DNA of 64,000 nt from Prostheceraeus crozeri (Eukaryota; Platyhelminthes; Polycladida; Euryleptidae): NCBI GenBank assembly GCA_907163375.1, contig CAJQUW010003414.1:124001-188000 (forward strand). The letters are read 5' to 3'. Positions 34,690-47,500 of this stretch are shown here, piece after piece. Each line of letters begins with the position of its first letter. The stretch's first letter is position 1. The translations under genes were made by a program, and so were the position numbers. The notes under the pieces were generated by a model. That model made no database searches. It was not told the origin of the DNA and saw only the letters and a program-made list of their open reading frames with translations.

Positions 34690-35700
34690 TCATAATTGGG
34701 AGTTCAATGCACGTGAGGAGATGTCAAGTGGCAAAAATTCTTAAATTCATCCTTTCAACCGCAAATAGTTCACTGCTGATACTCGCGTTACATTTCACTC
34801 TATTGTGTAGGACGTTCAACACCGCAAGCTAAGGACGTCATCATATTCATTTACTGTGAAGAATGTATTCTTTTTTTCATAACTTGCAAAATTAGTTCAT
34901 TCTGATGTCATATTGAAGATCGGGAGATGATGTCGATTACAATGAGCCCCATTTCATATATTAAACTATTTGACAGTCGTTCATTAGCAAGACAGTTATC
35001 ATTTCGATGTTTTATCTTCTCTGAATGAAAAGAGTCAACAGGCGCGAATGAAGGAAATTGCTTTGATCTCCGACATTCACATTTGTATTGTTAACACTGA
35101 ACGCGCGCGCTTCAACATACACAGAATTAGACAGGTCGTCTCTTCTTCTGTTTGACTAGAAGGGGAGCATTGGAACATGTAACGTTAATGAAATGGCACA
35201 ATCTGCTGACATAATACCATAGCAATCGAACAATGAGCAGCCAGTTCAACATTAAACAAGCCAAAATGTGCAAAGTTTCAGTGACTGTTATCAACCAGAT
35301 CACACAGCAAAGAGACACAGTCGATGTCAAGTTCTACAGAGAAGTTTGTGAACGTTTTTCATGCGCCTGCTATCTTTTTTTAAAATGATCGGAGGGCCCA
35401 ACATTATCGAGAAAACTTTTGTACAATGATCTGAAATCTTCGAATCTGAAGGAGTCGTGGCGATCGGAGCATTTTGAAGGAATTCACAGCAATCCGCAAA
35501 CGACGCACGACTATTTTTCCTATCTCTGTAAGGTATTAAAAATTTCTTTTTGCCCACTTATTAAGTTCCTGCATGTGCCATCTGTTTGAATCAGTTTGCA
35601 CTTCTAGCAAAGTGACACGATTAAACAATCTGTTTCTGTGTCAACATATTTTCGCTCGGAATGTGCGTCGAATTGCCAGATTTCTATTACTCGATTGCCG
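34690..35700 (+). repeat. R2 repeat, longest copy
   Basis: The left part (34860-35126) is directly related to 31570-31985, and the right part (35127-35700) is inversely related to 27865-28560. No transposase; boundaries not defined. Confidence 0.55.
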
Positions 35701-36224
35701 AGCGTGAGAGCAGGTGGTAAATGCAGCTGCGCGCCGAATCGGCACGTCAATGAAACTTGATCTAGCATTAACTGGCGCCGGAGTTGACGCTAGGCTTTCT
35801 CTATTAATACGGAACTCAAGTTGCTACTGCCCCTAGTAGCAATTTGCCTAGCGCTACCCCTAGGAAATGCTATAGCAAATGCTAGCCCTATTAATACGTA
35901 AGTTGCTGCCTAGGTTAGTGTTTAGTGTTATCTCTATTGACACGGCCCATGGCCCCTTCGAGCTAGTTAGTGCCAATGACATGGGGGCACCCATGTATGG
36001 CAGTATGTCCCTAAGACGTCAGAGTCAGCTCATCGCTAGATAATGTGGAGGATAAGAAGAACCAGAAAAAAGGTGGGGTGATGCTTGTAGGATATTCTAA
36101 AAGAGCTTCAGCGCCTATTTGCTGCCGTGGTAAACAGTAACACATGAGTTCTTATTGTTCTTATTGTTGTCCTCTTTAATGCAGTAACTAATTATCGCTC
36201 TTCTCCTTCTCCTTTATGGTGCAG
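35701..36224. other. No gene; short internal repeats
   Basis: CTATTAATACG recurs at about 35802 and 35888 around CCTAGCGCTACCCCTAGG-like words, probably a small MITE fragment. The end is a pyrimidine-rich CTTCTCCTTCTCCTTTATGG and GCAG acceptor. Confidence 0.35.
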
Positions 36225-36431
36225 GTGTCAAGGGTCACATGGCTGATTTGAATCCACATTTCAATTTTCATGGAAATATGATTCCTCACAATACAGGAGA
36301 ATTCGGAAATCAGTGTCGCAATGACGGCAATTGGATTATCAAAGCTTCGGATCCCGTTTGTGTGGTGTTTGATGAAAAGAATGAAGACTTAACCCTCGAC
36401 ATCTGCATTGTTCCCTACTGCAGTAAGCAGC
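36225..36431 (+). CDS. Candidate exon: kringle domain C-terminal half
   Basis: Starts after ...TTTATGGTGCAG in phase 1 and ends at CAGC/GTAAGT in phase 1 (a second donor at TGCA/GTAAGC keeps the same phase). It encodes NPHFNFHGNMIPHNTGEFGN, QCRNDGNWIIKASDPVCVVF and DLTLDICIVPYCSK. This matches the second half of a kringle: N-x-CRN-x-D-G (Cys3), P-x-C (Cys4), Cys5 and the closing V-P-x-C (Cys6). Together with 24445-24639 all six kringle cysteines are present in order. The lysine-binding DXD motif is not evident. The aromatic W-C of classical kringles is V-C here. Confidence 0.75.
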
Positions 36432-37759
36432 GTAAGTATAATGTATTTTCCTATTTCATCGTTGAATACCGGGTATGGTCTTCGGGAGGCATTATCGGAG
36501 GATCAGTCCGTAGGTTGGTCATCAACAAATTGAATAACACGATGAAATCGACACGAAGTCAACCGTTAATTGCATCGATAGCGAAGTGGCTACCTTCTTG
36601 GGCAGCTGACATTGAAATCGTTGGTTTGAGTCCAATCAAATACAGTTTTCAGATATCTATTTGGTCGCTAAAAATCGAGTATGATGAATAACACTGAAGT
36701 TTTCGATACCAAAGCAATGATGGCTATTTTGAGTAACAATAGAATGGAATGAAATAAACGACAGATTTAATTGTCAAGGATGTGCGTCTGGTAGAATAGC
36801 AATATGACCTCTAGAATAGGAAGTCAAGTTTCATGCAATACACAATAGTGGCACATAAATCGCATGCATTTGAATCAGTCACATGAGTAAATCTAAGCTT
36901 CATGCCCCAACTAAGTTCCCTGGATGTGCCGCTACCTTGAGTCAATTTCCATTCTAGTCAACTTCAGGTAGATAGCTTACTATTGTGGACCCAGGATAAA
37001 CCTCTGCCTACCAACTGAGCTACGAGCCGCTTGCATGCGACTGTGTCAATTGGCAGGATCAAACCCTCACAATCAGACATCAGTTGTCATAGGTATTATA
37101 ATCAATGAATAAATAACTCGTCACAATTGTGACCGCAACATTGAGGTGGTTAGCGTGGATGGATTGTCCACCAAAGCATCTTAAACCTTGTAGTAAATGC
37201 AAACACGAAAGAGAGAACACCTGTGATGATCCGGGAATTGAAGAAATACAAATTTATGCAATTACTTTAATGGAAAATCCTAGAGGAAACTAGTTTATAA
37301 GTCTAGAACGCATAGATATAAGTACTATCAAAAACATTGTGATCCATGCATGGTACGTAATATATATGGATGGACAAGCTACCAACATGAAAATATCAGG
37401 AAAAATGAAACTTAAAACTGATGTTTTTTTATTTTTGCAATCCGAAGACGAAAATACAAGTCTAATACCAACGACGAGATGCTAGCCTTATATTATTAAT
37501 GAGGATGTACAAAACTGAAGAAAGTTGAATTTTCAGATTACTATGCATGGAGATGCGAGCTCCTAGGTATGCAAGCAGTGCAAGTAGTCAGGGAGAAACC
37601 ATGTGACTTCAAAAAGAAGGACATCGGCCATCAATCTCCAACTCGGACCACATGGTGTGGACAAATCGACCAAATCGAATGAACTATTAGGCAGTACTCT
37701 CCATACCTGAAGAAGCGTAGCTAAATTATAAAGTAATCCCATCATTACCAAAGGCAAGA
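36432..37759. other. Intronic; contains a tRNA-like segment
   Basis: Apart from the tRNA-like patch near 37000, no gene or element was recognised. Confidence 0.35.
36975..37080 (-). repeat. tRNA-like (SINE-type) segment
   Basis: On the minus strand GGCTCGTAGCTCAGTTGGTAG matches an RNA polymerase III A box (TAGCTCAGTTGG) with its tRNA context. GGGTTTGATCC, a B-box-like word, lies before rather than after it, and no cloverleaf closes. Likely a rearranged tRNA-derived SINE and not a functional tRNA gene. Confidence 0.4.
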
Positions 37760-38452
37760 TGGAATTTCATGGGACCTCTTTCTTTAGAATTGTTGATCAG
37801 ACTATATGTAATTTGACAACCTCGAAAGATCGAAGCATCCATGGATGTTGTGAAGCCTTCCGCAAATTGCTTGTTTGCTATGGAAATGTGAGTATCCCAC
37901 ACAGCTTCGAAAAGCACTGTGTCCCAGGCTGGCATACAATCTGTTCTCAACTTAACAGTAAAACACGCGACGACCAGATAGAAGAACGACAAGAAATTAC
38001 AAACAAGCAATTGAAGCACCTAGATAAAGTGCGAGAGGAAAAATGGATGCAAACGATAGAGATCATAGATATCAAGCTTTCGAATAGGACAACCTGGAAA
38101 GCCTTGAACAGATTCACCTGATCACAGTGAAAAACAGGCCTACCTGCCTCTCCAAACAACCAAATGAATTTCCTCTAGCCTCCCACTGAATGGAAGGTTG
38201 AATAATCTTGATGATAGGTTTACACAAGTCGATTCTGAACAAAAAAGCAGCACGGAACAAATCTAACACTGCCGACGACCAGTGCAAAGACATCACATCA
38301 GTTGGAGTGGAAAAATCATTGAATACTCTGAAGCTCAGGAAAACACCAGATTCTGACCGCAATCACCCAGAGCTCCATGCAAAGTCCATCGCAACTCTGT
38401 TCGATTGTTGGCGGTTTTTCTCTACATGTGTAAGCATGCAGCGAATACCTGT
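37759..38452 (+). pseudogene. LINE fragment: pre-RT linker and RT start
   Basis: 37905-38121 reads FEKHCVPGWHTICSQLN ... WMQTIEIIDIKLSNRTTWKA then LNRFT, the endonuclease-RT linker in which a D-x-x-x-S-x-x-x-W-x-x-L/I-N motif recurs. After frame breaks, 38290-38450 reads VEKSLNTLKLRKTPDSDRNH, PELHAKS and MQRIPV, matching the RT opening (K-x-x-K-A-x-G-x-D, P-E-L, I-P). Both ends are truncated. CR1/RTE-like, clade uncertain. Confidence 0.6.
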
Positions 38453-38741
38453 AACGCAAATTATTAATACGAAATATCTGAATGCTCAACCATTTTTAAT
38501 AAATTCAAGAAATGCTAAACACATCTCTTCTGCTCATTTATTGAAATTTATTGTCATAGCGGATAGACCTCAATATGTCCTCAAAATGTTTTCTTACAGC
38601 CCGAACTTGAGTTATTGTCTCATGTTTCGGTGGTCGGATGATGCATAATGACGATTCCGATGTGAGCGGATATCACATGTAGTCGTCTCTCACAAGCCTA
38701 CTCATGTCATCGGCATTCACTGTACATGTCTCTGGTACACA

Positions 38742-38920
38742 TACACTGAAAATCGCTTGCTACCAGTCACGTAAGAATGATGCACACCAAAATATTTTTT
38801 GGTATATTTTTGTGTCGATTTGTATGCTTTTCGCATGCTATTTCAACTGTGGTATGATTTACATACTAAAGCCATTCCAGTACAATGCTAAAGGAAAACA
38901 TGAATGATGTATGTATTTCT
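38742..38920 (+). repeat. R1 repeat, partial copy
   Basis: Matches 61722-61890, including GATGCACACCAAAATAT and the GTATGCTTTTCGCATG stretch; the 3' half is missing. Confidence 0.7.
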
Positions 38921-39047
38921 CTCATTGTTAGATTGGATTTCTCTTCATAAACCAACGACATCTAGTGATACGTCCAATCTGAAATGCAGCTATTGATCTT
39001 TCCTTCTATCTAAAGAGATATCTTTGAATCTATGAATCAAATAAGCG

Positions 39048-41446
39048 CAGAGCTGGAAAAATTCCACTGAAATTTTTTAATTCCAATTCCAGAGCAGAAA
39101 TTTCAATTCCAATTCCAATTCCAGTCCAACCAGTTCAATTCCAATTCCAATTCCAATTCCATAATGAGATTCAATTCCGATAATTGCATGGCGCGTATAT
39201 GTTAATGTATCTAAAGTTTCCTCACTTCAATCTAACCCATGTGCCGGTATCGTATCCTCGTTATTCCTGTGTGCCGTTCCCTGCGTCGTTCCTATGTGCG
39301 TTCTCATGTTCATAGTTCACATTTCTTGTGTACATGTACATGTATATATGTAGCCGGTCAACCTACGCCATTTTCGTTTCGTAAACGAGATATTCAACAT
39401 CTTGTGAAAAAGAGAAAAGAAAACTAACGGTCAGCAAAGAATCAAACGCTGAGAGAGAGCATAGAAATTAACAGTACCATAGAAAGTCCTAGAATGGAAA
39501 TTGCATGAAAATTATGGCACACGCCGGGGGAACTAAGTTGGGGCAAAACGCAAATTGGCTGATTTCCATGTTTCTTATTTGTATTTATATTGATCAAGCC
39601 AAATTGTGAGCTGGATTGCTGCCCCTTGTCCAAAGATCATACACAAAAGCAATAGTGAATTACAAAATACTGTGGCGACAGGATGACAAAGAAAGAAATC
39701 CTTTAAAACGCTCTGTACGTTCATCATTTTGAAATATCGCTCCTATAATCTATCAAGAGTATTATCAGTCACATATGCAACTTGCATTGTCGATTTACAG
39801 AACATACATTCCTCCAGCTTGAAATCAGAGGTCAAGAAATCTCAGAGTATTCATTTTACTTGAAAGGGCTCCCCTGTTCACTATATTCGAACAATTTTCA
39901 AAATCTTTACATGCTTTCGAATATCAGCTTCCAAAATATCATCACACTATATCACATGTGTCATTTAATGATTAATTGAAAAATTCCAGCGACTATTCAC
40001 TTATCTGAGAAATTATTGTCGGTGAAGAAGCTTTCAATGTGTTTATTCGACAAAAGCGCTAGGTTTCTTAACCGTATGAAGGAGAAATCATCCTATAATT
40101 AGATTTTTTCTATTGAATTCTTGAGATATTCTTACAACCAGTGCACCGCCCACTTTCAATTATGACTTTGTGGACCAATTTTTAATTCGAATTTTGAAAA
40201 ATAGTTGTTAATGACTGCTGCAAATCGACACAATATACCAGCCCAGGGAATAGTAGGCTATGCCACATGAAACAATGGCACCTGAGAGAGAGAAGGGGAG
40301 ATGCGAATAAATCTATTAATAAACTGACAGAAGAAAGAAATTCAATGTGCGAATAACGTGATTGTTGATGAAAGAAAAAACGATGATAAAAATGATATCA
40401 TGAAAACTGATTAATGGTCCATGTTAAAAAAGGAGATTAAAAATTCCGTGATAAGAACGAAATGTGGTCGGGTCGAAAGCTAACGAGCAGAGATTAAAGG
40501 AAACTCTTTCAATTTTCAAAAGAAAGTGGATTTATCGTCAAGTGTCCAACATTTGCATAAATTAGAGACGATGAGAAATTGAAACAACAACTACCAACAG
40601 CAACACATACGACATCTTCAGTAGCTGTTAGAAGAACTCCGGGCTCTCGCGGTATAACTTGACTACAGAAGTAACAACTACAACTGCCTACCAGCAAACA
40701 ACAACACAGTAGCGTATGCGGCAACACATCAGCGAGCGCGATTGAAGATTGACGGTATAAATGACACTGATATTCATGATATTTATGATATTATTTTGGT
40801 ATAAGTGAGTCCGATCGAATTGAAGTGAATTCAACATCAAGAAGTGAACTGCAAGTTTAAAGTTTTTCTTTTATCATTGAGTATCGTATTTGTATAACTA
40901 TAGTCTTGAAAATTAATATTGTCAATTGATGAGATTGGAAGTTGAATAGTATTTTATGCCATTTCCATTTTAATTGAATCATTAATTATTAGAATAATTT
41001 GTTGACACTGTCTATATTGTGATTTGAACTGACAGGCTGCCCTTTAATGCAGGGTTAATTTTCCTCTTTCCAAATCGATTGTTTTTCGTGTGTACAACAA
41101 TTAAGTTAATCTCCAATTTTTGTGCTTATCCAATCAATAACTAAATTCAACAATTTTTTTATTTTGATTAATTATCTTACCTGATAAATAACTAAATAAC
41201 AGATTGAACGAAGATGATTATCTTTTGCGTGCAGTTAACACAACGGCCGAATACTGTGATTTCAATTTTTGTACAAATAGATTTATCACAGGTCTATCGA
41301 AAAAGTGGAATTGAGGTTTATCAAGGTCAATTCCAATTCCAGTAGATTTAAATATCGTCAATTCCAATTCCAATTTCGACGAAAAATGGAATTACACATG
41401 TAATTCCGGGTCGGAATTAATTCCAATTCCGACTTTACCAACTCTG
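39048..41446. mobile_element. Non-autonomous hAT-like element, 2.40 kb
   Basis: An exact 8-bp target duplication AATAAGCG (39040-39047 and 41447-41454) flanks ends CAGAGCTGGAAAAATTCC and, inverted, CAGAGTTGGTAAAGTCGG. Eight-base duplications and CAGAG/CAGGG ends define hAT transposons. Both subterminal regions (39080-39180, 41310-41430) are filled with CAATTC/GAATTG hexamers, probable transposase binding sites. No transposase frame: the interior (39239-39427, 40509-40727) holds only short unassigned frames. Confidence 0.88.
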
Positions 41447-43443
41447 AATAAGCGGCAATGTGATGCTGTCGACAATTCCTCATCCAATTGTCATCTGAAT
41501 TCTCAATGATCGGTTTCAATTTAGTCTCATTTCAAGTTTAGCTATGTTGATGTCATGTGGTTGATGTTTGCGGTTGTGCTCAGACTGTGGTGGATTCCTT
41601 TCTGCCCGAGAAAAATATGAATGTTTTCTTTTGAAATTGTCACAAAATACATGTACATTGACTTTGGCAATTTTCAATGCTTTGTCAGGATTTACATGGC
41701 AATTTGTAAGGTTTGGATTGGAATAATTCACAATACATCACAAATTTAGACGTTGCTTTCTTGTAATTTTCATTATTTATTTTCATGACGATTCAACAGC
41801 CCTACATCCGATGACTGTAAAAGTTTTAAGTTTTTCATGCTATAAATTCGAGCAAATTTTTGAAGTACCTTTCTCTGTTATTTCTAAAATCTGGTTGTGA
41901 TTTGTCATGACAAACATGACAATTTACGAAGCACGCATTGCGATTTATTTGATGTCCTTTGACTGGTTATAGACCTACTTACATCACAAATGTGACAACC
42001 TCGAAAATGGTGTTTCCTATAGACGCATGCATGCATATTAGACAAATAGGCATTCCAAAATAAAAAGGTTGCAACGGGAAACTGTGTGATAAATTAATGA
42101 GTGGCTACTCAACAGCCTAGTGAGCTGTACCGTAACGCTCTGATATCTTGATTGTATATATGATTATGTACTATATAATATCATTCAAATAAATGATAAT
42201 ATAAGATTGACAAAATCAGAGGTGCTGGCAATAATAAAAAGCAAACTGTATATTTTTGACCATTCCAGAAAAAGTCCGAAAATCTTTTCAGCATGCAAAA
42301 GATATCGAGGAAATTCACACTGTTGCCCAATTTTCATCAAACAATTCTGGCGTGTTGGTATTGAAATTCTGCATCACGTTCAATATTATTTCGGGAGGAC
42401 TACTGCTCAAAACTGCCCACTTAACAAAGTGGCATGCATATCAAGATGGCCTATGAAACTTCAGCATTCTCTTGGTACAATGTCTACAAGAATTGAACTG
42501 CAACTTCCGAAATTTGCATTCAAAATTTCCTGATTCAAGGCATTTTGTCAATAAAGATCACTCAAAAGTTTATAGCACTTGCTACTGTTTTGCAAGCAGT
42601 TTGATAATGACATCTAAGAGTTAAACTTACGATACTTGGAATACTGAATTCGATTTTAGTGCACGCATGTCTAAGGCATTTCATAAATAATCATTAGGTA
42701 TTCAACCAACAACAATTACATCTTATGTAATTTTGAAATTAGGCATATTATCAATCCAAAATAAAAGCACATTATAATTCATGAAAACAAATATAGCTAT
42801 GTGTGAGATATATCAGTCAACATGGCTTCACAAACAATATCGTTGATTGAAATGATGTTTATCAACTGAATCATGAAGTGAGGGTAAATAATAGTCGTGT
42901 TAATGTTGTTAGGCAAGTAGCAAGGACGACATAAATCATTGCTCAATAGTTCTTATGTAGCTGATGTACTCTAAATACCACGCTATCCATAAGAATGCAC
43001 ATGCCTGGTGCTACAGAAAGAAGCTATTTGAAAGTAGCATGTAATACATATAATTTTTCTGGTGGGTGACTTAAAACTCTACATACGAAAGCTATACAAA
43101 TGAGGACCAATTTGCATCGGGCGGCTTAACTAAAGCATACCAACAACTCGTATTTCATCGTAAAGCAGCCTATCACAGACAGAGTAGTTCGTATCGCTAC
43201 ATCCCAATCACATACGGAAGTAAGCGAGCTTTCATTTGAAAAACATATCTGATATCTGTAAACATACGAGAATCTCATATCAAATGCTAGTTTCAAATTG
43301 TATGTAAATTTGGTATATGTTAGTGCGTAACTTTCGTATCCAGCAGTTTACAATGCATTTGTACACTTTTAGCACACGTGGAGTAATGCCGCTATTCGTG
43401 AGTAGTATGTAGTGGTTCCTGAAGATCTTTTATGCGTGTGATA
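41447..43443. other. No gene; contains an R1 fragment
   Basis: 42540-42679 matches the 3' part of R1 (GTCAATAAAGATCAC to TAAGGCAT). The open frame 42207-42533 lies directly before it and is not recognised. Otherwise featureless. Confidence 0.45.
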
Positions 43444-44453
43444 CAGAGCTGATCATAAAAAAAGGACCACCTAAATTTCGTTGGAATTCAATCGATTTTC
43501 ATGTCTTCCAATCCCGTCGCACATCAACGTGTCATACATCATTCGAGAGCTTGAATTCTCAGCTTTAAAATGAGCTATGATAGACTTGTATCCGTTATTG
43601 TATTTGCTGACCAGTGCTCAAAATGCTACATCTGAGTGTGATAATGAATCAGGCACGGAGAGAACGAGCATTTTCTGAGCTCTCATTGACATATTGTTCA
43701 TCAAAATCGGTGAGCTTATAAAAAATTGGTTACATCGTGAAGTTATCACAAAATCATGACGCTTTTGGTTGAAAATGTTGTGATCTCACTTTTTCATCAA
43801 AAATGTTCATGTTTGGTATCCTCTGAATCCTTGTGATGTGAAGAGTGCTAATATGCAAGTTTTGCTTATATAAGTTCAATAGTTATTTTTCAAACTTCTA
43901 AAATGTTTTTCTCATTTCCGCAAAAGTACACAAACAATCGGCTGCTGCTATGAGAGAACAAATTGTCACAAATTGTCTTGTTTTGAACCTTCGTTCACCT
44001 TACATGTTGTTTGTGTACTTCTGCTGAGACTTTTGAACTTATATGAACATAACTTGCATATTTGTATTGTTCATCACATCGCAAGGATTCCGAAGATGCC
44101 AAACATAGACACCTTTGACGAAAAAGTGAGAATATAACATTTTCAACCAAAAAGGTCATGACGGTTTTATGACCTGTATGTCAAAAGAGAGCTCAGAAAA
44201 TACTCGTTCTCCCCGTGCCTGATTCATTATCATGCTCACACGTTTTCTTATTGAAAAATTCAGCGATCTTCATATTACAAGCACTGGTCAGCAAATACAA
44301 TGACGGATACAAGTCTATCATAGCTCATTTTAAAGCTAAGAATGCAAGCTCTTGAATGATATGTGGCACGTTGAGATGCGACACGATTGGAAGGCATGAA
44401 AATCGATTGAATTCCAACGGAATTGAGGTGATCCGTTTTCATGATCAGCTCTG
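43444..44453. repeat. 1-kb palindrome (foldback repeat), about 480-bp arms
   Basis: The left arm from 43446 (ACAGAGCTGATCATAAA) to about 43955 is the reverse complement, with indels, of about 43985-44453 (TTTTCATGATCAGCTCTGT). Landmarks pair throughout: GGAATTCAATCGATT with AATCGATTGAATTCC, AAGTACACAAACAA with TTGTTTGTGTACTT. The turn is near 43965. No gene inside. Half of the right arm recurs at 49389-49560, and its outer 70 bp at 27797. Confidence 0.88.
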
Positions 44454-44562
44454 TGGTGGCGCCGAAACAACCGCCAATCTCATCGATCACATCATCAGAG
44501 AATCTTAGACGTCTTCACCAACAGTAATTTTTCAGGTAAGACAGCTGGGTTACTTATCGTCG
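44283..44562 (+). repeat. Direct duplication, left copy (about 277 bp)
   Basis: Nearly identical to 49389-49665, from CACTGGTCAGCAAAT through CGAAACAACCGCCA to TTTTTCAGGTAAGACAGCTG. The two copies directly flank the transposon at 44567-49384. Confidence 0.85.
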
Positions 44563-44566
44563 GCTA

Positions 44567-47500
44567 CATTCCAAACTCACGTATCTCAATTTTCGACAAT
44601 CGTGGAAAATTAAATAGATAAGTTTTCAATATAGAAAATTTCGACGTACAGTGAAACCTTTTATTTATATGACTTCTTATTTGACATACGCAATTATATG
44701 ACAGTTAGCTATACTTATATAGGCGTAATTTATCAATTTGATGTTTTGTATAGTCATTAAAAGGTTTTGTTATGATACATGAGTTTGGAGTAACTGATTT
44801 CCGCATTACAGTTAAAAATGCGTGGAATAATAAATCATAATTAAGTTAAACCAATAATGAAAAGGGAAACCCGCTGTATAATTCTGAAGTTCTTAGACGT
44901 TCTGATAATCAAAAAAGCTAAGATAGCAACAAACCCGACCATAAAAGGGGGCTGGTTATTGCATGCAGTAGGCCTAGCTTATAGGTACATAAAGGACATG
45001 ATGTAGCCTAAGTTTTGAGAAGTTATTGCAATTTTTAACTGCTGTAATTTTCCAACGTTTACGTGATTTTGTAAATGGAAGCGCAGGGTGTTTTCAACAA
45101 GATTGGCCAGAGGGATTTGCCTGGACCTATCAAATTGAATTAGCCTACACGACCTAAAAGAATAGCCATAGGCTAGGCCTGAGGATATCTTAGGTCCTAA
45201 GATTTTTAGCCGTTGGCTCTGAAACAAATTATAGGGCCAATAATTACTGCTCATCAAGACTCTTCATGTATAGATATACATGTAAATTGTGTATTATACC
45301 TTACAGTCATTACATGAGCAGGCTAAGATGCGGGCTTATACGAGCTACAAAGATTGTCTAAAATAATCAATATGATGGTACGCTGGAGACACGGCATTGT
45401 AGGCTTTATTATTGGCTATTTGAAGTAGATCTGTATCATTGGTATAAGCTGAACACATCTTACGCTAGTTTTACTTTTCAAATTAAGACTGCAATTTGAA
45501 CATTGATTTTAGTGAATACGTAATAACTACGTACTATACTTCTACTTCTAGCTAGTTCAAAAAATCATAAACGTAAAGTTTATAGCCTAACATAAACATA
45601 GGCCTAAAATCATAAACATGATGTCTTTTACAACTCCATCGTTATACAAGGCTTGTATAGCCTGTGTATTTTTATATTAAGATTATTTCAAAACGTTTTG
45701 GGGCCTAATGAGTACTTTATTGCAATGTTGAATAAACGATTATAATCATGCACTCGTTCGGTTAGTATCTAACGAACTGAATAGGTCGATGCCAAATTTG
45801 ATTGCAATCATCGTATTTGGCTATAATCATGTTCAAATATCATTAAAACATGTAGGCATAATCGATGCATCATTAAAGTACACCTATATTCCAAATATCA
45901 ATAATTGATTCAATCAAAAACATGAATTTAGAAGACAATGAGCAGTACAATATTTCAACAACGATAATTGCAGTAGTACATTTAATGTGTAATTGATTTG
46001 CAATAATTTGTACATTGTAATTGTATCAAAAATAAGGAATGAGGGTATCAAGAATGAGGAAGACTGCAGTAGAATTCGGCATGTCCGGGCGGAATAACTG
46101 AGGTCGTCCCACGACACAAAGACAACAAATCGTCATATTTAGCTTTGGACAGCTTGACAGGATCTTTTGATAGTGGCTTGGGCTCATTTAGATTTCTATT
46201 TCGTTTTGTGTTTATGTCCAAAATGTCCCATTCATCATAATGGTGGCTGAATTTCAAAAAATTTGATCATGGCCTTTTTCTAATTTAACCTTTTTTATTT
46301 TCGTCCAGTCTAAATGGTTCGAGCTCGTTCGAAGAGTCCTATTGCGTAGAAGACCAATATCGTTACGGTAACTTTTGAAATCGAGCAAAAAAACTCATTG
46401 TTTGCCAACGTGAAGGTCTTATATGGCTTTTTCCGACATGACATTTTGGTAATTGTAGTGAGTTCCTGAGGAACGAATTCCTGCCCGCTTTATTCCACCC
46501 TCTATCGTTGAATGCATGGCATCTCCTTCAGATTCCCCATGTCCTGCTACAAAATAAGTCAATGTGACGCATTCGATCGTTTTGGAGGATGCCAGGAAAT
46601 GGTGTATCATGGCGGGAGTATGCTATTTTTATTCTGCCCAGCGCATCCATCAGCATATAGAGCGATCTTCTTAGTATCCAAAGAAGATGTATCGATGTCT
46701 CTCAGGTAGTGAAATACACACGAAGATATTGCGTTTGCACCTCTGTGAGCTTCTGTTTCATTCCAACAAAATGAATATCCTTGACCTGAGCCCAAATCGA
46801 ATATCGTAAAACAATAGCAAGATAATCTCCTTTTATAGAATATGGACGAGTTGTTTGAAATATGCAAATAGACTACCTGCATCAGGTCAAATACAACTGC
46901 AGCCATCCCTCCATTTACCTTGGCGCATTCTTTGACGTCTTTTTTCTGCTCCCTTACGATGTTCTTCTCCGAAATATGTTCCTCCCACCTTGATTGCAAT
47001 GTGTTTCTGTTATCCCTTTCCATCTCTGTTTCTTCATTTGGAAAAGCCGGGTTTGCTGTTGCACATAAGTCACATAGATCTTTCTTTGGCTTGAAGAACT
47101 TAATATTCAAGCTATTAAATACATTTCTGTAGGTCGATAAAGATGCCACGGTAAGATCTTGGTTATTAGCCCATTCCTGGTACATTTCATACATTTTCAA
47201 TACAGTAAATGTTGGATTCAAATAGTGGCAAGTCGAATCTTTTCTGGTATAGTGGCTCTCTACTCTCGGGTATAAGTTGATGTCCTCCTTTACTGAATTC
47301 CTGATTCTTTTCTGAATGATTTCCTTTCGAGCACCGCCTCTAGCATCTTTGTTAACACATCCTTCGTTGTCAGTCTTCTTTATCACGGTTCTCACTTGTT
47401 GGTCACAAGTATGTCCTATCGTTGATAAGAACATCGACTTGCAAACAGATATTTTCAGATCAGTCATAGTTAGATGGTATCTTAGGGACAACCCCTTCTT

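Noticed and set aside
28401-35330. Conserved protein shared by 28401-28619 and 35127-35330
   Set aside because: The similarity covers non-coding parts equally and follows the R2 repeat; neither frame has support.
36975-37080. Functional tRNA gene
   Set aside because: An A box is clear, but the B-box-like word is on the wrong side and no cloverleaf forms; more likely a SINE relic.
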